This document shows positions 44,412-53,764 of a stretch of DNA of 64,000 bases, one piece after another. The stretch is from JAQWCH01 sp050952725. Lineage in GTDB: Bacteria > Bacillota_I > Bacilli_A > RFN20 > CAG-826. The notes below the pieces were generated by a model. That model did no database searches. It worked only from the letters and a program-made list of their open reading frames with translations, and was not told where the DNA came from. The translations under genes were made by a program, and so were the position numbers. Each line of letters starts with the position of its first letter. The first letter of the stretch is position 1. The DNA is taken from contig JBMNLN010000001.1 in the NCBI GenBank assembly GCA_050952725.1, forward strand, positions 930,001 through 994,000, written 5' to 3'.

Positions 44412-44852
44412 CTATTTTTCGAGTAATTGATGAAAATTAGTCTCGTGATACACGGTGATACCCGCTTCTTGGAGTTTTTTCGTAGCGATGCCCCTCCCTG
44501 GGATGAGGCGGTTAGTAAAAGTGCCATCGTAGACCAATGTTACTCCACATGCGGGGGACTTTTCCTTCATAATCGCGATTTTGACTTGATATTTTCGGGC
44601 TAACTCCAAGGCCAGAGTTGCCCCTAACTCGTAGGCTTTGGTCAGATCTTCCCCCTGGCGATTAAAGACGCGATTTTCCTTAATTTCACTTGCCGGGCGC
44701 GGGGTGGAAAGCCCGCCATCAACCTCGGGACAAAAAGGGAGTAAAGTATACTTTTTTTCCAGTTTCTTTAAAGTGCTCGTCAGATTATCACCACCGGAAT
44801 ATTTGGTCGCATAACCCAGCAAGCAAGCGGAGACTAAAATCACAGGTTTCAT
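44412..44852 (-). CDS. DUF523 family protein
   Basis: 146 residues of a widespread family of unknown function: MKPVILVSACLLG with a conserved Cys, YSGGDN, PFCPEVDGGLSTPRPASEI, and IMKEKSPACGV. The conserved cysteines suggest metal or cluster binding, but no activity is established that I can cite. Transcribed alone, divergent from the hemolysin III gene; the ribosome site is weak. Confidence 0.88.
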   Translation of the reverse strand: MKPVILVSACLLGYATKYSGGDNLTSTLKKLEKKYTLLPFCPEVDGGLSTPRPASEIKENRVFNRQGEDLTKAYELGATLALELARKYQVKIAIMKEKSPACGVTLVYDGTFTNRLIPGRGIATKKLQEAGITVYHETNFHQLLEK

Positions 44853-44958
44853 AGACCCAGTGTAATATAAACTCTTTGTAAAATAAAGATAATAATTTGA
44901 TAAATATCGGCATGATTACTAGTAAATCCCTCGAGGATGGTCTATCATATATCTCGCA

Positions 44959-45597
44959 ATGAAATTTAAACGCCGACCTGATACCCAGAGTTTAGGGGAA
45001 GAAATCGCCAATGCGATCACCCATGGAATTGGCGCGCTATTTGGAGTAGTCGCTCTGATTTTAATGCTGATTAAAGCCCAAGATACGGTGGCCAAAGTTA
45101 CCGTGACCGTGTTTGGGCTGGGGATTATTTTACTCTATTCGATGTCATGCCTTTATCATTCTTTCAAAAAAGATACGCGCGTGAAACGAGTTTTCAAACG
45201 CTTTGATCATTTGAGTATCTATATTCTCATCGGCGCCACCTATACCCCGATTTATCTTATCGCGGTGGACCAACCGCTTGGTTATATTCTCACCGCGGTG
45301 ATTTGGGCGATTATTATTTTAGGGGTGGTCTTTAAAGCGATCTGGATTAAGAAATTTGCCATGGTTCATCTGATTTTATATCTGATATTAGGATGGAATG
45401 GGGTCTTCATTTTTCGCGGGGTCTACCAAATCGCACCCGCGGCACTGTGGCTGATTCTCACCGGCGGAGTCATCTATTCGCTCGGAGTTTTGTTTTACAG
45501 TCTCCGCCCCTTCAAATACGCGCATTTTATTTGGCATATCTTCTGTATCGCTGGGACTTTCACCCACTTTTTAGCGATTTATCTCTATATCATTTAG
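44959..45597 (+). CDS. Hemolysin III / PAQR-type membrane protein
   Basis: 212 residues with seven predicted membrane segments. Family motifs: SLGEEIANAITHGIGALFG near the start, SCLYHSF (His of the metal site), RFDHLSIYILIGATYTP, and the C-terminal FIWHIFCIAGTFTHFLAIY. Most likely a membrane hydrolase-like protein of the progestin/adiponectin receptor superfamily; the hemolysin name is historical. No ribosome site precedes ATG 44959 and no other in-frame start is available before the upstream stop. Confidence 0.9.
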   Translation: MKFKRRPDTQSLGEEIANAITHGIGALFGVVALILMLIKAQDTVAKVTVTVFGLGIILLYSMSCLYHSFKKDTRVKRVFKRFDHLSIYILIGATYTPIYLIAVDQPLGYILTAVIWAIIILGVVFKAIWIKKFAMVHLILYLILGWNGVFIFRGVYQIAPAALWLILTGGVIYSLGVLFYSLRPFKYAHFIWHIFCIAGTFTHFLAIYLYII

Positions 45598-45606
45598 GAA
45601 AGCGTT

Positions 45607-46236
45607 TTGTCGAGGAAATTAATTTACGCGCAGATTGATCAAAAACTTTATCCGGTGAAAATCACCTTTAAACCGATGAAGCATATCCGGGCGCATTTTC
45701 GCGAAGGTGCTTTTTATATCTCCGCGCCAAAAAAGATGATGTCAACTCCAGAAAAAGTCCTAACTTTACTAGGATATCAGCGCTTAACCCGCTTGATCAA
45801 TCGCTCACCTTCGCCGCTTACGGAAGATGAAATCTATCTTTTTGGCACCCTGGTTAATCGTGACCAAATCCCTGATTTGAATCAAAATTCATTCCCCGAT
45901 ACTTATCCCCAAAGTTTAAAGAAACAGCTTCTTGACTATTTGCAAACCCGCGTGAGCCAGATTAAAAAGCAGATGCATATCACCGCGGATTATACAATTG
46001 TGGTCCGCGATATGCAGACGCGTTATGGCTCAATCTCGAAAAAGACAAACCGGATCAGTTTTGCCAGTAAGCTAATCCATTTCGCTCCGGAAATTATCGA
46101 TTCTGTCATCTATCATGAACTCGCTCATCTTGCCCACTTTGATCATGGTGAGGATTTTTATCGACATTTACTGCGATATTGTCCAAAATATAAACAGTTA
46201 AGAAAAGCCTTGATCCATCACCAATACCATCTATGA
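45607..46236 (+). CDS. YgjP-type (M48-like) zinc metallopeptidase
   Basis: 209 residues, YgjP/DUF45 domain. Zinc site HELAHLAHFDHGEDFY (about residues 169-184): HExxH with a third ligand His. Before it, DMQTRYGSISKKTNRISFASKLIHF is the typical RWGSC-like stretch of this family. Starts at TTG 45607, with AGGA seven bases before it overlapping the end of the previous gene. Four-base overlap with the methyltransferase gene. Substrate unknown. Confidence 0.85.
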   Translation: MSRKLIYAQIDQKLYPVKITFKPMKHIRAHFREGAFYISAPKKMMSTPEKVLTLLGYQRLTRLINRSPSPLTEDEIYLFGTLVNRDQIPDLNQNSFPDTYPQSLKKQLLDYLQTRVSQIKKQMHITADYTIVVRDMQTRYGSISKKTNRISFASKLIHFAPEIIDSVIYHELAHLAHFDHGEDFYRHLLRYCPKYKQLRKALIHHQYHL

Positions 46237-46979
46237 AACCCAAAGTTATCACCTCGTTAAAGAATCCTCTCATCCAAACCTTGTTAGGTGTAAAAAAACG
46301 CGCAAAGTCAGCGGGGGAACTTTTTCTTGTCGATGGCTGGCATCTGGTGGAGATGGGGCGAAATGCTGGAATTTTAGAAGGCCTTCTCCTTTTAGAAGCC
46401 GCCCCTGATTACGATGAAATTCCCCAATATTTAGTCAATCAAGCGATTATTGATAAGTTGAAAAATGTCAAAACCAACCCCGGCGTCATCGGGATTTTAA
46501 AAAGAAAGATGCGCCCCGTTGTCGGCGGCACCCATTTTCTCGTTTTAGACCGGATTCAAGACCCGGGCAATATGGGAAATTTACTTCGAAGTGCTCTGGC
46601 GTTTAATTATGATGGTGTCCTCTTGACCAAGGGCTGTGTCGATATCTTTCACCCCAAAGTCTTAGCCGCGACCCAAGGCGCATTTTTCTTCTTGCCGACG
46701 AAAGAAATCGAGCTTGAAGATCTAAAAGCGCTGCAAGAAGAAGGCTTTGAATTAGTCGTCTCCACTCTGGAGCGCGCCACCAAATTAGAAGCTGTGGAAC
46801 CCCCGGATTTGCTCCTTCTCGTCGTTGGCAATGAAGGAGCGGGAGTTGATGATAAAATCGCTGCGATGGCGGATATCTTGGTGAAAATTCCCATCAGTGA
46901 GGTCGATTCCTTAAATGCGGCTAGTGCGGGGGCGATATTGCTTTATTATTTTCGCCCAAATGCGGATAGTGGATTATAA
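46233..46979 (+). CDS. SpoU-family RNA methyltransferase (TrmH/RlmB type)
   Basis: Predicted 2'-O-ribose methyltransferase of rRNA or tRNA using S-adenosylmethionine. 248 residues: N-terminal substrate-binding part (SLKNPLIQTLLGVKKR.., GELFLVDGWHLV), then the knotted SpoU domain with VLDRIQDPGNMGNLLRSA, LLVVGNEGAGVDD and IPISEVDSLNAASAGAILLY. ATGA overlap with the peptidase gene. It sits immediately before pheS-pheT, as ysgA does in B. subtilis. Target nucleotide unknown. Confidence 0.92.
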   Translation: MKPKVITSLKNPLIQTLLGVKKRAKSAGELFLVDGWHLVEMGRNAGILEGLLLLEAAPDYDEIPQYLVNQAIIDKLKNVKTNPGVIGILKRKMRPVVGGTHFLVLDRIQDPGNMGNLLRSALAFNYDGVLLTKGCVDIFHPKVLAATQGAFFFLPTKEIELEDLKALQEEGFELVVSTLERATKLEAVEPPDLLLLVVGNEGAGVDDKIAAMADILVKIPISEVDSLNAASAGAILLYYFRPNADSGL

Positions 46980-46986
46980 AATTTAA

Positions 46987-46995
46987 TGTTATAAT
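46987..46995 (+). promoter_or_regulatory. Extended -10 promoter of pheST
   Basis: TGTTATAAT, 7 bases after the methyltransferase stop; transcription from about 47002, at the start of the T-box. Confidence 0.7.
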
Positions 46996-47001
46996 TATTA
47001 G

Positions 47002-47212
47002 TGCGTTGAAGAGAAGAGTAGTAACTCTAAAAGCTTGCAAAGCGATTTGACAAAAGGTGGAAGGTCAAACAAGCAAAGTTATGAAGTTCACCTCGGAGCT
47101 AGGCTAATCCCCTCGTCGCCGGCGTTAACGGTAAATTAAGCGCGTAAAATCTTTTTACGAAGGAGGATGGTACCACGGTCAACCCGTTCCTTTGCAAAAG
47201 ATTTTTTTGTTT
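47002..47212 (+). ncRNA. T-box leader of pheST (phenylalanine specifier)
   Basis: Stem I contains GAAGTTCACCTCGGAGC with specifier TTC (Phe) followed by A. The T-box core reads GGATGGTACCACGG (around 47165-47178), and TCCTTTGCAAAAGATT can pair with an upstream AATCTTTTTACGAAGGA, followed by T7 at about 47201-47207, giving the terminator. Mutually exclusive pairing with the T-box bulge is expected on tRNA binding. Confidence 0.88.
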
Positions 47213-47228
47213 TTAAGAGGTAATCATC

Positions 47229-48263
47229 ATGGAGCACAAAGCGATGCAACAAATTCTCCAAGAAGTAGATCAGGCGATTTTAAAAGCGAAAACCGTCGCC
47301 GAATTAAATCAAGCCCGCGATGAATATTTGGCAAAAAAAGGCTTAATCGCATCGTTAATGGGCAAAATTCGCGAACTCCCACCTGAGGAAAAAAGTTCCT
47401 ATGGCCAACGGGTCAATCTTTTAAAAGAGCAAGTGACCGCGCGCTTTGCGAGCGCGCAAGCCGTCTTAGAGAAAGCGGAACTGGCTGCCAAATTAGCCCA
47501 AGAGCGAATCGATATCACCTTGCCGGCGAGTTCTTATAATGTTGGGGCGAAAAATCCTTTTTTCATCATTCAAGATGAACTCTGTGAGATTTTCTTGGCC
47601 TTGGGTTATGAGATTGCCGAAGGCCCGGAAGTCGAGACCGATCATTTTAACTTCGAACTTCTCAACATCCCCCGCGACCATCCCGCCCGCGATATGCAGG
47701 ATAGTTTTTATATCGATGATAACCTCTTGCTCCGCACTCATACTTCACCAGTTCAGGCGCGGATTATGCAAGAAAAAAAAGGTAAACCTTTAAAAGTTGT
47801 CTGTCCGGGCAAAGTTTTCCGACGCGATGATGATGACCCGACCCATTCCCATCAATTCGGGCAATTAGAGGGATTGTTAATCGCTGAAAATATCCATCTA
47901 GGCCATCTTTACGCCACCTTAGAACTCTTTGTCAAGGCGATGTTTGGTAAGAAACGCGAAATTCGTTTCCGTTCCTCCTACTTTCCCTTTACTGAACCAA
48001 GTGTCGAAGTCGATGTCAGCTGTGCCGCCTGTAATGGCCAGGGCTGTAGTATGTGCAAAGATACGGGCTGGATTGAAATTTTAGGTGGAGGAATGGTCCA
48101 TCCCAATGTCTTGCGGATGAGCGGTTATGATCCGGATAAACTCAGTGGCTTTGCCTTTGGGGTCGGCATTGAACGCTTGGCCTTACTGCGTTATGGGATT
48201 GATGATATCCGAAAATTCTATCAAAATGATGTCCGCTTCTTAGAGCAATTCCCGAAGCGTTAA
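47229..48263 (+). CDS. pheS: Phenylalanyl-tRNA synthetase alpha chain
   Basis: Catalytic subunit of the alpha2-beta2 enzyme. 344 residues: N-terminal coiled coil (about 1-90), class II core with DHPARDMQDSFYID, KVFRRDDDDPTHSHQFGQLEG, the cysteine-rich SCAACNGQGCSMCKDTGWIE insert seen in several Firmicutes, and GFAFGVGIERLALLRYGI. AGAGG ribosome site directly after the T-box. Confidence 0.98.
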   Translation: MEHKAMQQILQEVDQAILKAKTVAELNQARDEYLAKKGLIASLMGKIRELPPEEKSSYGQRVNLLKEQVTARFASAQAVLEKAELAAKLAQERIDITLPASSYNVGAKNPFFIIQDELCEIFLALGYEIAEGPEVETDHFNFELLNIPRDHPARDMQDSFYIDDNLLLRTHTSPVQARIMQEKKGKPLKVVCPGKVFRRDDDDPTHSHQFGQLEGLLIAENIHLGHLYATLELFVKAMFGKKREIRFRSSYFPFTEPSVEVDVSCAACNGQGCSMCKDTGWIEILGGGMVHPNVLRMSGYDPDKLSGFAFGVGIERLALLRYGIDDIRKFYQNDVRFLEQFPKR

Positions 48264-48288
48264 TCCAAGAGAAAACGAGGAACAAACG

Positions 48289-50697
48289 ATGAAAGTATCA
48301 TATAACTTGTTAAAGCGTTTTGTCGATTTAGATGGCATTACCGTCGAAGAAGTCGCCAAGAAATTGACGCTGACGGGAATTGAAGTGGAAGCGATTACTC
48401 CAGTTGCTCGGGGTGATCATTTAGTGATTGGTCAAATCAAAAAGGCAGAAAAACATCCCGATAGCACCCATTTACAAGTGCTGGAAGTTGATTTAGGGAC
48501 TAAGTATGGACATCGCCAAATCGTCTGTGGTGCGCCCAATGCCAAAGTCGGACAAAAAGTCATCGTCGCGCGGGTCGGCGCCACATTAGGGACGGATTTT
48601 AAAATTAATGAAAGCAAAATTCTCGGTGTCACCTCATATGGAATGTGTTGCTCCTTGCCCGAGCTGGGAGTGGATACCAAATTCTTAAGACAAGAACAAA
48701 TCGAGGGAATTGAAGTGCTTCCGTCGACAGCCCCGGTCGGGGAAGAAGAAGTTTTAGCCTACCTCGGACTTGATGATTTAACTCTCGATTTAAAAATCCC
48801 CGCCAATCGCCCGGACGCTCAAGCGGTGTATAATCTTGCCCGTGAAGTGGGAAGATTATGCGACCGCAAAGTCAAGATTCCGCCCACGGTTGCGCATCCG
48901 CAAGTCAAAACGGATGTGACCGTGAGTTCGAACACCGATAAATGCCGGCAATTTGCGATTCAAGTTGTCAGGGACATCACGGTGAAACCCTCGCCGCGCT
49001 GGATGCAACTCGCCCTAACTGGCAGTGGAATCCGCGCGATTAATAACCTAGTTGATATTGGTAACTACGTGATGCTTTTAACCGGACAACCCCTGCATAT
49101 GTATGACTTAGATTCGTTACCAGGCCAAGATTTCATCGTCAGCGATCAAATTGAGGATGAAAAATTTGTCGCGCTTGATGAACAAGTTTATCACGTGCTC
49201 CCTGGCGATCTTGCGGTAACTGTCAATGGTGAAATTATGTGTTTAGGGGGAGTGATGGGCTCACGCGCCTCTGGGATTGGCGACCAGACGAAAAACGTCG
49301 CGATCGAAGCCGCGAATTTCCATTTTGCCTCAATTAGAAAAACCTCGACCCGCCTCAACTTGCCCTCCGATGCTTCCCTGCGCTTTGCCAAGGGCATTAA
49401 CCCAAGTCAAACAGAAGAGGTTTTAAAACTGGCGACCGATTTAGTTTTGACCTTAGCGGATGGAAAGGCTATCTCGGAACTGGTCAATTATGATGTGCTC
49501 GATCACACCCAGGCGCAATATATGGTCAATAGTGAGAAAATCAATGCCCGCTTAGGTACTGATTTTACCCTTGAAGAAATCGAAAAAGCCCTGCTCAAAG
49601 CGGGGATGGAAGTGAAAAAAGTCACCACCGACCAACTGCAAGTCATCGTTCCTAGCGCCCGGATTGATATCACCGATGAAGTCGATCTGAGCGAAGAGGT
49701 CATCCGGGTCGTCGGTTTTGACCGCGTCGCTAATGTTTTACCCAAACTCGATGCGAGTTTAGGGTTGCGCAATCCGCAGCAAAAGAAGATCTTTGATCTG
49801 CGTCATTACTTGCGCTTACAAGGCTTAGATGAAATTTTAACTTATGGTTTGGTCGATGATAAAACCGTCGTCGAATTTGCCGCGTTCAACCGCGTTCAAC
49901 CCCATCGTTTACTTAACCCGATGAGCCCGGACCGGGCGGTGACCAGAACCAATCTTCTCCCATCGATGCTCGATGCTCTGCGCTATAATTATGCGCGCCA
50001 AAATCACGATTTATCCTTCTTTGAAGTCAGCAATGTCTACGGGGAAGGGAGCGAAAAAACGCATCTAGCCATCGGACTTCTGGGTGAAAAACATCTCCGC
50101 GGTCATCTTTTGCGAAAAGAATTCGATTTCTTCGATTTGAAAGGCTATATGATAGGAATTTTGGATTTATTGGGAATTAATGCCAGTCGTTATCAATTCA
50201 GCCGTCTTCCGCAAGCGCAGTTCCCCGAATTTCATCCCGGTCGTTCCGCTGGTTTGTATGTGCAAAAAGACTTGGTGGCCATTTTAGGTGAACTGCATCC
50301 GCAGCTGAAAGAAAAATACGACCTTGGGAAAAACGCCGTTGCCGTTTTAGAAGTCGATTTGACGACGCTTCTTCGTTTCCCCGTTTCAATCGGAGCAATT
50401 AAACTCCTCGATCGCTTCCCGGCGGTAGTTCGCGATTTAGCCTTAATCGTCCAGCGCGATATCAGCGCAAAAGCCATTGTCGAAACTTGTAAAAAAGCTG
50501 GAAAAAGTTTACTGAAATCAGTCGATATCTTCGATGTCTATACTGGCGAAGGCGTGGCGCATGATTGTTATTCATTAGCGTTGCGTCTGACTTTTAGGGC
50601 GAATGATCGCACCCTTGCGGATGCTGAGGTGCAAAACGTGGTCATCGATATCCTATCCGCCTTAAAGAAAACTCATCAAGTGGAAATCCGGGAATAA
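48289..50697 (+). CDS. pheT: Phenylalanyl-tRNA synthetase beta chain
   Basis: Partner of PheS; holds tRNA binding and editing. 802 residues: EMAP-type tRNA-binding domain (about 40-150), B3/B4 editing domain, B5 domain, the core-like domain (about 490-690) and a C-terminal ferredoxin-fold anticodon domain (FPAVVRDLALIVQRDI to the end). GAGGAAC ribosome site 25 bases after pheS. Its stop codon lies inside the loop of the terminator hairpin. Confidence 0.98.
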   Translation: MKVSYNLLKRFVDLDGITVEEVAKKLTLTGIEVEAITPVARGDHLVIGQIKKAEKHPDSTHLQVLEVDLGTKYGHRQIVCGAPNAKVGQKVIVARVGATLGTDFKINESKILGVTSYGMCCSLPELGVDTKFLRQEQIEGIEVLPSTAPVGEEEVLAYLGLDDLTLDLKIPANRPDAQAVYNLAREVGRLCDRKVKIPPTVAHPQVKTDVTVSSNTDKCRQFAIQVVRDITVKPSPRWMQLALTGSGIRAINNLVDIGNYVMLLTGQPLHMYDLDSLPGQDFIVSDQIEDEKFVALDEQVYHVLPGDLAVTVNGEIMCLGGVMGSRASGIGDQTKNVAIEAANFHFASIRKTSTRLNLPSDASLRFAKGINPSQTEEVLKLATDLVLTLADGKAISELVNYDVLDHTQAQYMVNSEKINARLGTDFTLEEIEKALLKAGMEVKKVTTDQLQVIVPSARIDITDEVDLSEEVIRVVGFDRVANVLPKLDASLGLRNPQQKKIFDLRHYLRLQGLDEILTYGLVDDKTVVEFAAFNRVQPHRLLNPMSPDRAVTRTNLLPSMLDALRYNYARQNHDLSFFEVSNVYGEGSEKTHLAIGLLGEKHLRGHLLRKEFDFFDLKGYMIGILDLLGINASRYQFSRLPQAQFPEFHPGRSAGLYVQKDLVAILGELHPQLKEKYDLGKNAVAVLEVDLTTLLRFPVSIGAIKLLDRFPAVVRDLALIVQRDISAKAIVETCKKAGKSLLKSVDIFDVYTGEGVAHDCYSLALRLTFRANDRTLADAEVQNVVIDILSALKKTHQVEIRE

Positions 50698-50716
50698 CTC
50701 CGGATTTTCTTTTTTC
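50684..50716 (+). terminator. Terminator of pheST
   Basis: AAATCCGG / CCGGATTT with an 8-base loop that contains the pheT stop, then TTTTCTTTTTT. Confidence 0.88.
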
Positions 50717-50792
50717 CGATTAAAAAAGTCTCCGATCGTTTATTTTATTTATCGCGTAAATATGCCAAAATAAAAATGGAGGAAAACGACAT

Positions 50793-52121
50793 ATGAATAC
50801 TTACGATGTGGTCATCGTCGGTGCGGGCACGGCGGGCACTTATTTTGCCTACCTTCTGGCGAAAAAAGGGGTCAATGTCCTGGTCATCGATCAAGATGCC
50901 GAAGATAAAATTGCTCAAAGACTCGATATTTTTCACTTTACCACGGAATCTTTTGCCACTTATCACCTCCCGCCTTCGCAAGCGGGTGATCCCGAATTTG
51001 TGCGACAATTCTCATATTGTTATAGCCGTTCTGCCCTTAATCAGCACGAGAAAAAGAACTTCCTTGAAGTCAGCGTGATGCATCTGCCTTTATTTATCAA
51101 GCGCTTGCGCGACTTAGCCCGAAGTGCGGGGGCAAAATTCTCCTTTTCGACCGCGTTTTCATCTTTAATTTACGATGGCGAAAATCGCATCGCGGGGATT
51201 AAAACCAAAGATAGCGACATCATCAAAAGTCGCCTGGTGGTCGATGCCTCAGGTATTCCCGCAGTGGTCAGAAGACAAATCGAAGATCCTTATATGGAAA
51301 ATTTCCCGATTGGTCCGCGGGATAAATTCTATGTCCTTTTAAAATATGTAAAGTTAGAAGATGGAAATAATCCTGTTCACGCCTCGACTAGTTGGCCCTA
51401 TTACAAGGGCTGGATTGCTCCCCAACATACCGAAGGTGGGGCGATTATCGGCGTTGGGGCGAATCTTTCCGAAGCTTATGCGCGCAAATGCATGGCGACG
51501 TTTGAAAGCAATATTCCCCTTCCGGCCTATACTTTGCAATATGAAGAATGGGGAACGACGCCCTATCGGCGGCCACCTTATAGTTTTGTCACCGACGGCT
51601 TCTTAGTTCTTGGTGATGCCGCGTGTTTGACCAAACCGATGAATGGCGAGGGGATTACTAGTGCTTGGGTGCAAGCCACCCCGGCGGCGGGAATTGTCGC
51701 CGAAGCTTTACGCGAGGGCCAATATCCAACAAAAAAAGCGCTATGGGAAATCAATCATCTCTATCAAACAGGTGAAGGGGCGGAATTTGCGGGGATTCGC
51801 GCTCTTTTAGTTGGAGCAGTCGCCATGAGTAAAAAAGATAATGATTATCTTTTCAAGCATGGCATCATCTTCCGCAGCGATGATGAAGTCGAAGTCATCG
51901 ATGTCCCCAAGTGCTTAATCAAAGGCGTCTTTAAAGGTGAATTCTCCCTTAAGGCGTTGCTCAGTCTTCTAAAAGCGAGTTCCATCGCGGCCAAACTCAC
52001 CGCTCATTATCGCCGATATCCGCATACACCCGATGGTTATCGGCGCTGGCAGAAGAAAGCTGATCGCTTATGGAAAAAGGCGGGTTCAATGGCCGATAAT
52101 ATCAAAGATTGGCAGGAATAA
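50793..52121 (+). CDS. FAD-dependent oxidoreductase, geranylgeranyl-reductase-like
   Basis: 442 residues of the GG-reductase/PHBH-type flavoprotein group. Rossmann motif VVIVGAGTAGTYFAYLLAKKG (shown only in part: GAGTAGTY) at residues about 8-15, second FAD motif FLVLGDAACLTKPMNGEGI (about 270-288). Members reduce isoprenoid chains or act as hydroxylases; the substrate here is unknown. GGAGG ribosome site. Only three bases before an MFS transporter gene, so the two very likely work on, or move, the same compound. No quinone or lipid gene neighbours help. Confidence 0.8.
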   Translation: MNTYDVVIVGAGTAGTYFAYLLAKKGVNVLVIDQDAEDKIAQRLDIFHFTTESFATYHLPPSQAGDPEFVRQFSYCYSRSALNQHEKKNFLEVSVMHLPLFIKRLRDLARSAGAKFSFSTAFSSLIYDGENRIAGIKTKDSDIIKSRLVVDASGIPAVVRRQIEDPYMENFPIGPRDKFYVLLKYVKLEDGNNPVHASTSWPYYKGWIAPQHTEGGAIIGVGANLSEAYARKCMATFESNIPLPAYTLQYEEWGTTPYRRPPYSFVTDGFLVLGDAACLTKPMNGEGITSAWVQATPAAGIVAEALREGQYPTKKALWEINHLYQTGEGAEFAGIRALLVGAVAMSKKDNDYLFKHGIIFRSDDEVEVIDVPKCLIKGVFKGEFSLKALLSLLKASSIAAKLTAHYRRYPHTPDGYRRWQKKADRLWKKAGSMADNIKDWQE

Positions 52122-52124
52122 TCG

Positions 52125-53603
52125 ATGAAGAAAACAGTGCGCCAGCCGAAGCGGACCTTCAAAGGTTTAAGCACGGGGCGGTTTTGGACGATCATCACCC
52201 TGATGGGATTAGCGGGGCATTTATGCTGGAATGTGGAAAACCAATGGTTTAACACTTTTGTCTATGCAAAAATTGGCGGCGATGTTTCCATCGTCACCTG
52301 GATGGTAATCGTCTCGGCCTTGGTGACGACGATTTCCACTTTTGTCTTTGGCACGCTCTCCGACCGGCTGGGGAAACGCAAACGCTTTGTCGCGATTGGC
52401 TATATTTTGTGGGGAATCGCCACGATTATCTTCGGCTTAACCGAATTTGCCCGCAGTTCGGGAATCGGCTTTTTAATCTCCCTTTCAGGATTTTTAGTCG
52501 TCTTCACCGATGCGGTGATGTCCTTTCTTGGTTCTTTGGCCTTTGATGCCGGGTTTACTACTTGGGTCAACGACTATACAGATGAAACCAATCAAGGCCA
52601 GGTCGGGGCCTCCTTTGCGATTTTGCCAGTGCTAGGCACGGTGATTGGGACGGTCGTTGGTGGAGCATTAGTCAATATCGGCAATCCGACTGTCGACACC
52701 ACTGCTTATGATCCCAGTCGCGATAACTACCAACTGCTTTTCTGGTTGATGGGGTTATTTGTGATTGGCATCGGCGTCATCTCGATTTTCCTGATGAAAG
52801 ATGCTCCCGATATCCGTCCTTATCAAGAGGGAACTTATTTTCATCAACTGAAACAAATCTTTAACTTCAAACGCCTAAAAGGGCGGAAAGAAAACAAGGA
52901 GATGTTCCTTGCGAGTCTAGTCGCGTGCTGCTTTTTTATTCCGTTTAATTTTTACTTTGTCCATATGGGCAATTGGTTGATTTATGATATCGGGTTTACC
53001 GCGAGAGATATGGGGTTAATCGAAGGAATCGCCTTGATTTTTTCGGTTTTAGTCACCATTCCTTTCGCGCGCTTAATCAACCAGAAGAAGATTCCTCTAG
53101 TTGCTTTGATCGCGATTGTCGTCAATGCGTTCGGGTTATTTATGCTCTATGCTTTTGTCAAAGATGCAACCAGTGTCGATAACACCACGATTTTCAGCGC
53201 AAAAAATCTCCCCCTGTTCCTTGCCGTGTTTTTAGTGGGAACGGGATATGTCTTAATCACTCAAACCTGCATGGTCTGGGTGCGGGGGCTTTTCCCCAAA
53301 GAAAGTCGCGGTCAATTCGAAGGATTTAGATCGTTATCCTTCACCTTGATTCCGATGTTAATCGGCACCATAACCGGGAATATCATCATTAAAAATACTC
53401 CGCAATACGGGGGAGAAATTCTCGATTTATACGGCAATCCCATCGATGTTCCGCAAGAAAATCTCTTTCTTTTTGCTGGATTAATGGTCCTGGTGACGAT
53501 GATTCCCTTAGCCTTTGCTTGGGTCGCTTATCACAAGCGCCAACGAAAAGAGGCGGAAGCAGGCGCCGCTGAAGAGATTCTCGAAAGTGAAACTAGCGAA
53601 TAA
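52125..53603 (+). CDS. MFS transporter
   Basis: 492 residues with about twelve membrane segments. Contains the MFS loop motif GTLSDRLGKRKRF after segment 2 and WNVENQWFNTFVYAKIGG in segment 1, with ITQTCMVWVRGLFPKESRGQ before the last third; the layout resembles the glycoside/SLC45-like branch of sugar transporters. Acidic C-terminal tail. Substrate unknown; coupled to the flavoprotein gene just upstream. Followed by a structured terminator. Confidence 0.85.
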   Translation: MKKTVRQPKRTFKGLSTGRFWTIITLMGLAGHLCWNVENQWFNTFVYAKIGGDVSIVTWMVIVSALVTTISTFVFGTLSDRLGKRKRFVAIGYILWGIATIIFGLTEFARSSGIGFLISLSGFLVVFTDAVMSFLGSLAFDAGFTTWVNDYTDETNQGQVGASFAILPVLGTVIGTVVGGALVNIGNPTVDTTAYDPSRDNYQLLFWLMGLFVIGIGVISIFLMKDAPDIRPYQEGTYFHQLKQIFNFKRLKGRKENKEMFLASLVACCFFIPFNFYFVHMGNWLIYDIGFTARDMGLIEGIALIFSVLVTIPFARLINQKKIPLVALIAIVVNAFGLFMLYAFVKDATSVDNTTIFSAKNLPLFLAVFLVGTGYVLITQTCMVWVRGLFPKESRGQFEGFRSLSFTLIPMLIGTITGNIIIKNTPQYGGEILDLYGNPIDVPQENLFLFAGLMVLVTMIPLAFAWVAYHKRQRKEAEAGAAEEILESETSE

Positions 53604-53635
53604 TCCGCATTCTGACTAATTTAAATATAACCATC

Positions 53636-53706
53636 CCCCTCAACTAGGGGAAAGAGGTGACCTCCTCCTAGGTGAAGCACTCCTTCATCGGTCGCCTCTT
53701 TTTTTT
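53636..53706 (+). terminator. Compound hairpin terminator after the MFS gene
   Basis: A short hairpin CCCCTCAACTAGGGG is followed by a long one: outer stem GAGGTGACC / GGTCGCCTC (one G-U) enclosing GGTGAAG / CTTCATC, then T8. More elaborate than the other terminators in this window. Confidence 0.8.
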
Positions 53707-53727
53707 AGGAAAAAAACATTTTTAACC

Positions 53728-53756
53728 TTTACACGAGCCAGAAGCTTATTTATAAT
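53728..53756 (+). promoter_or_regulatory. Promoter of mraZ operon
   Basis: TTTACA (53728-53733), 17-base spacer, TATAAT (53751-53756); transcription from about 53763. Confidence 0.85.
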
Positions 53757-53764
53757 AAGGGTGC

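Noticed and set aside
53636..53706. Repeat pair as part of a CRISPR array or attachment site
   Set aside because: The repeats are inverted hairpin arms ending in T8, there are no spacers, and no integrase or cas gene is near.
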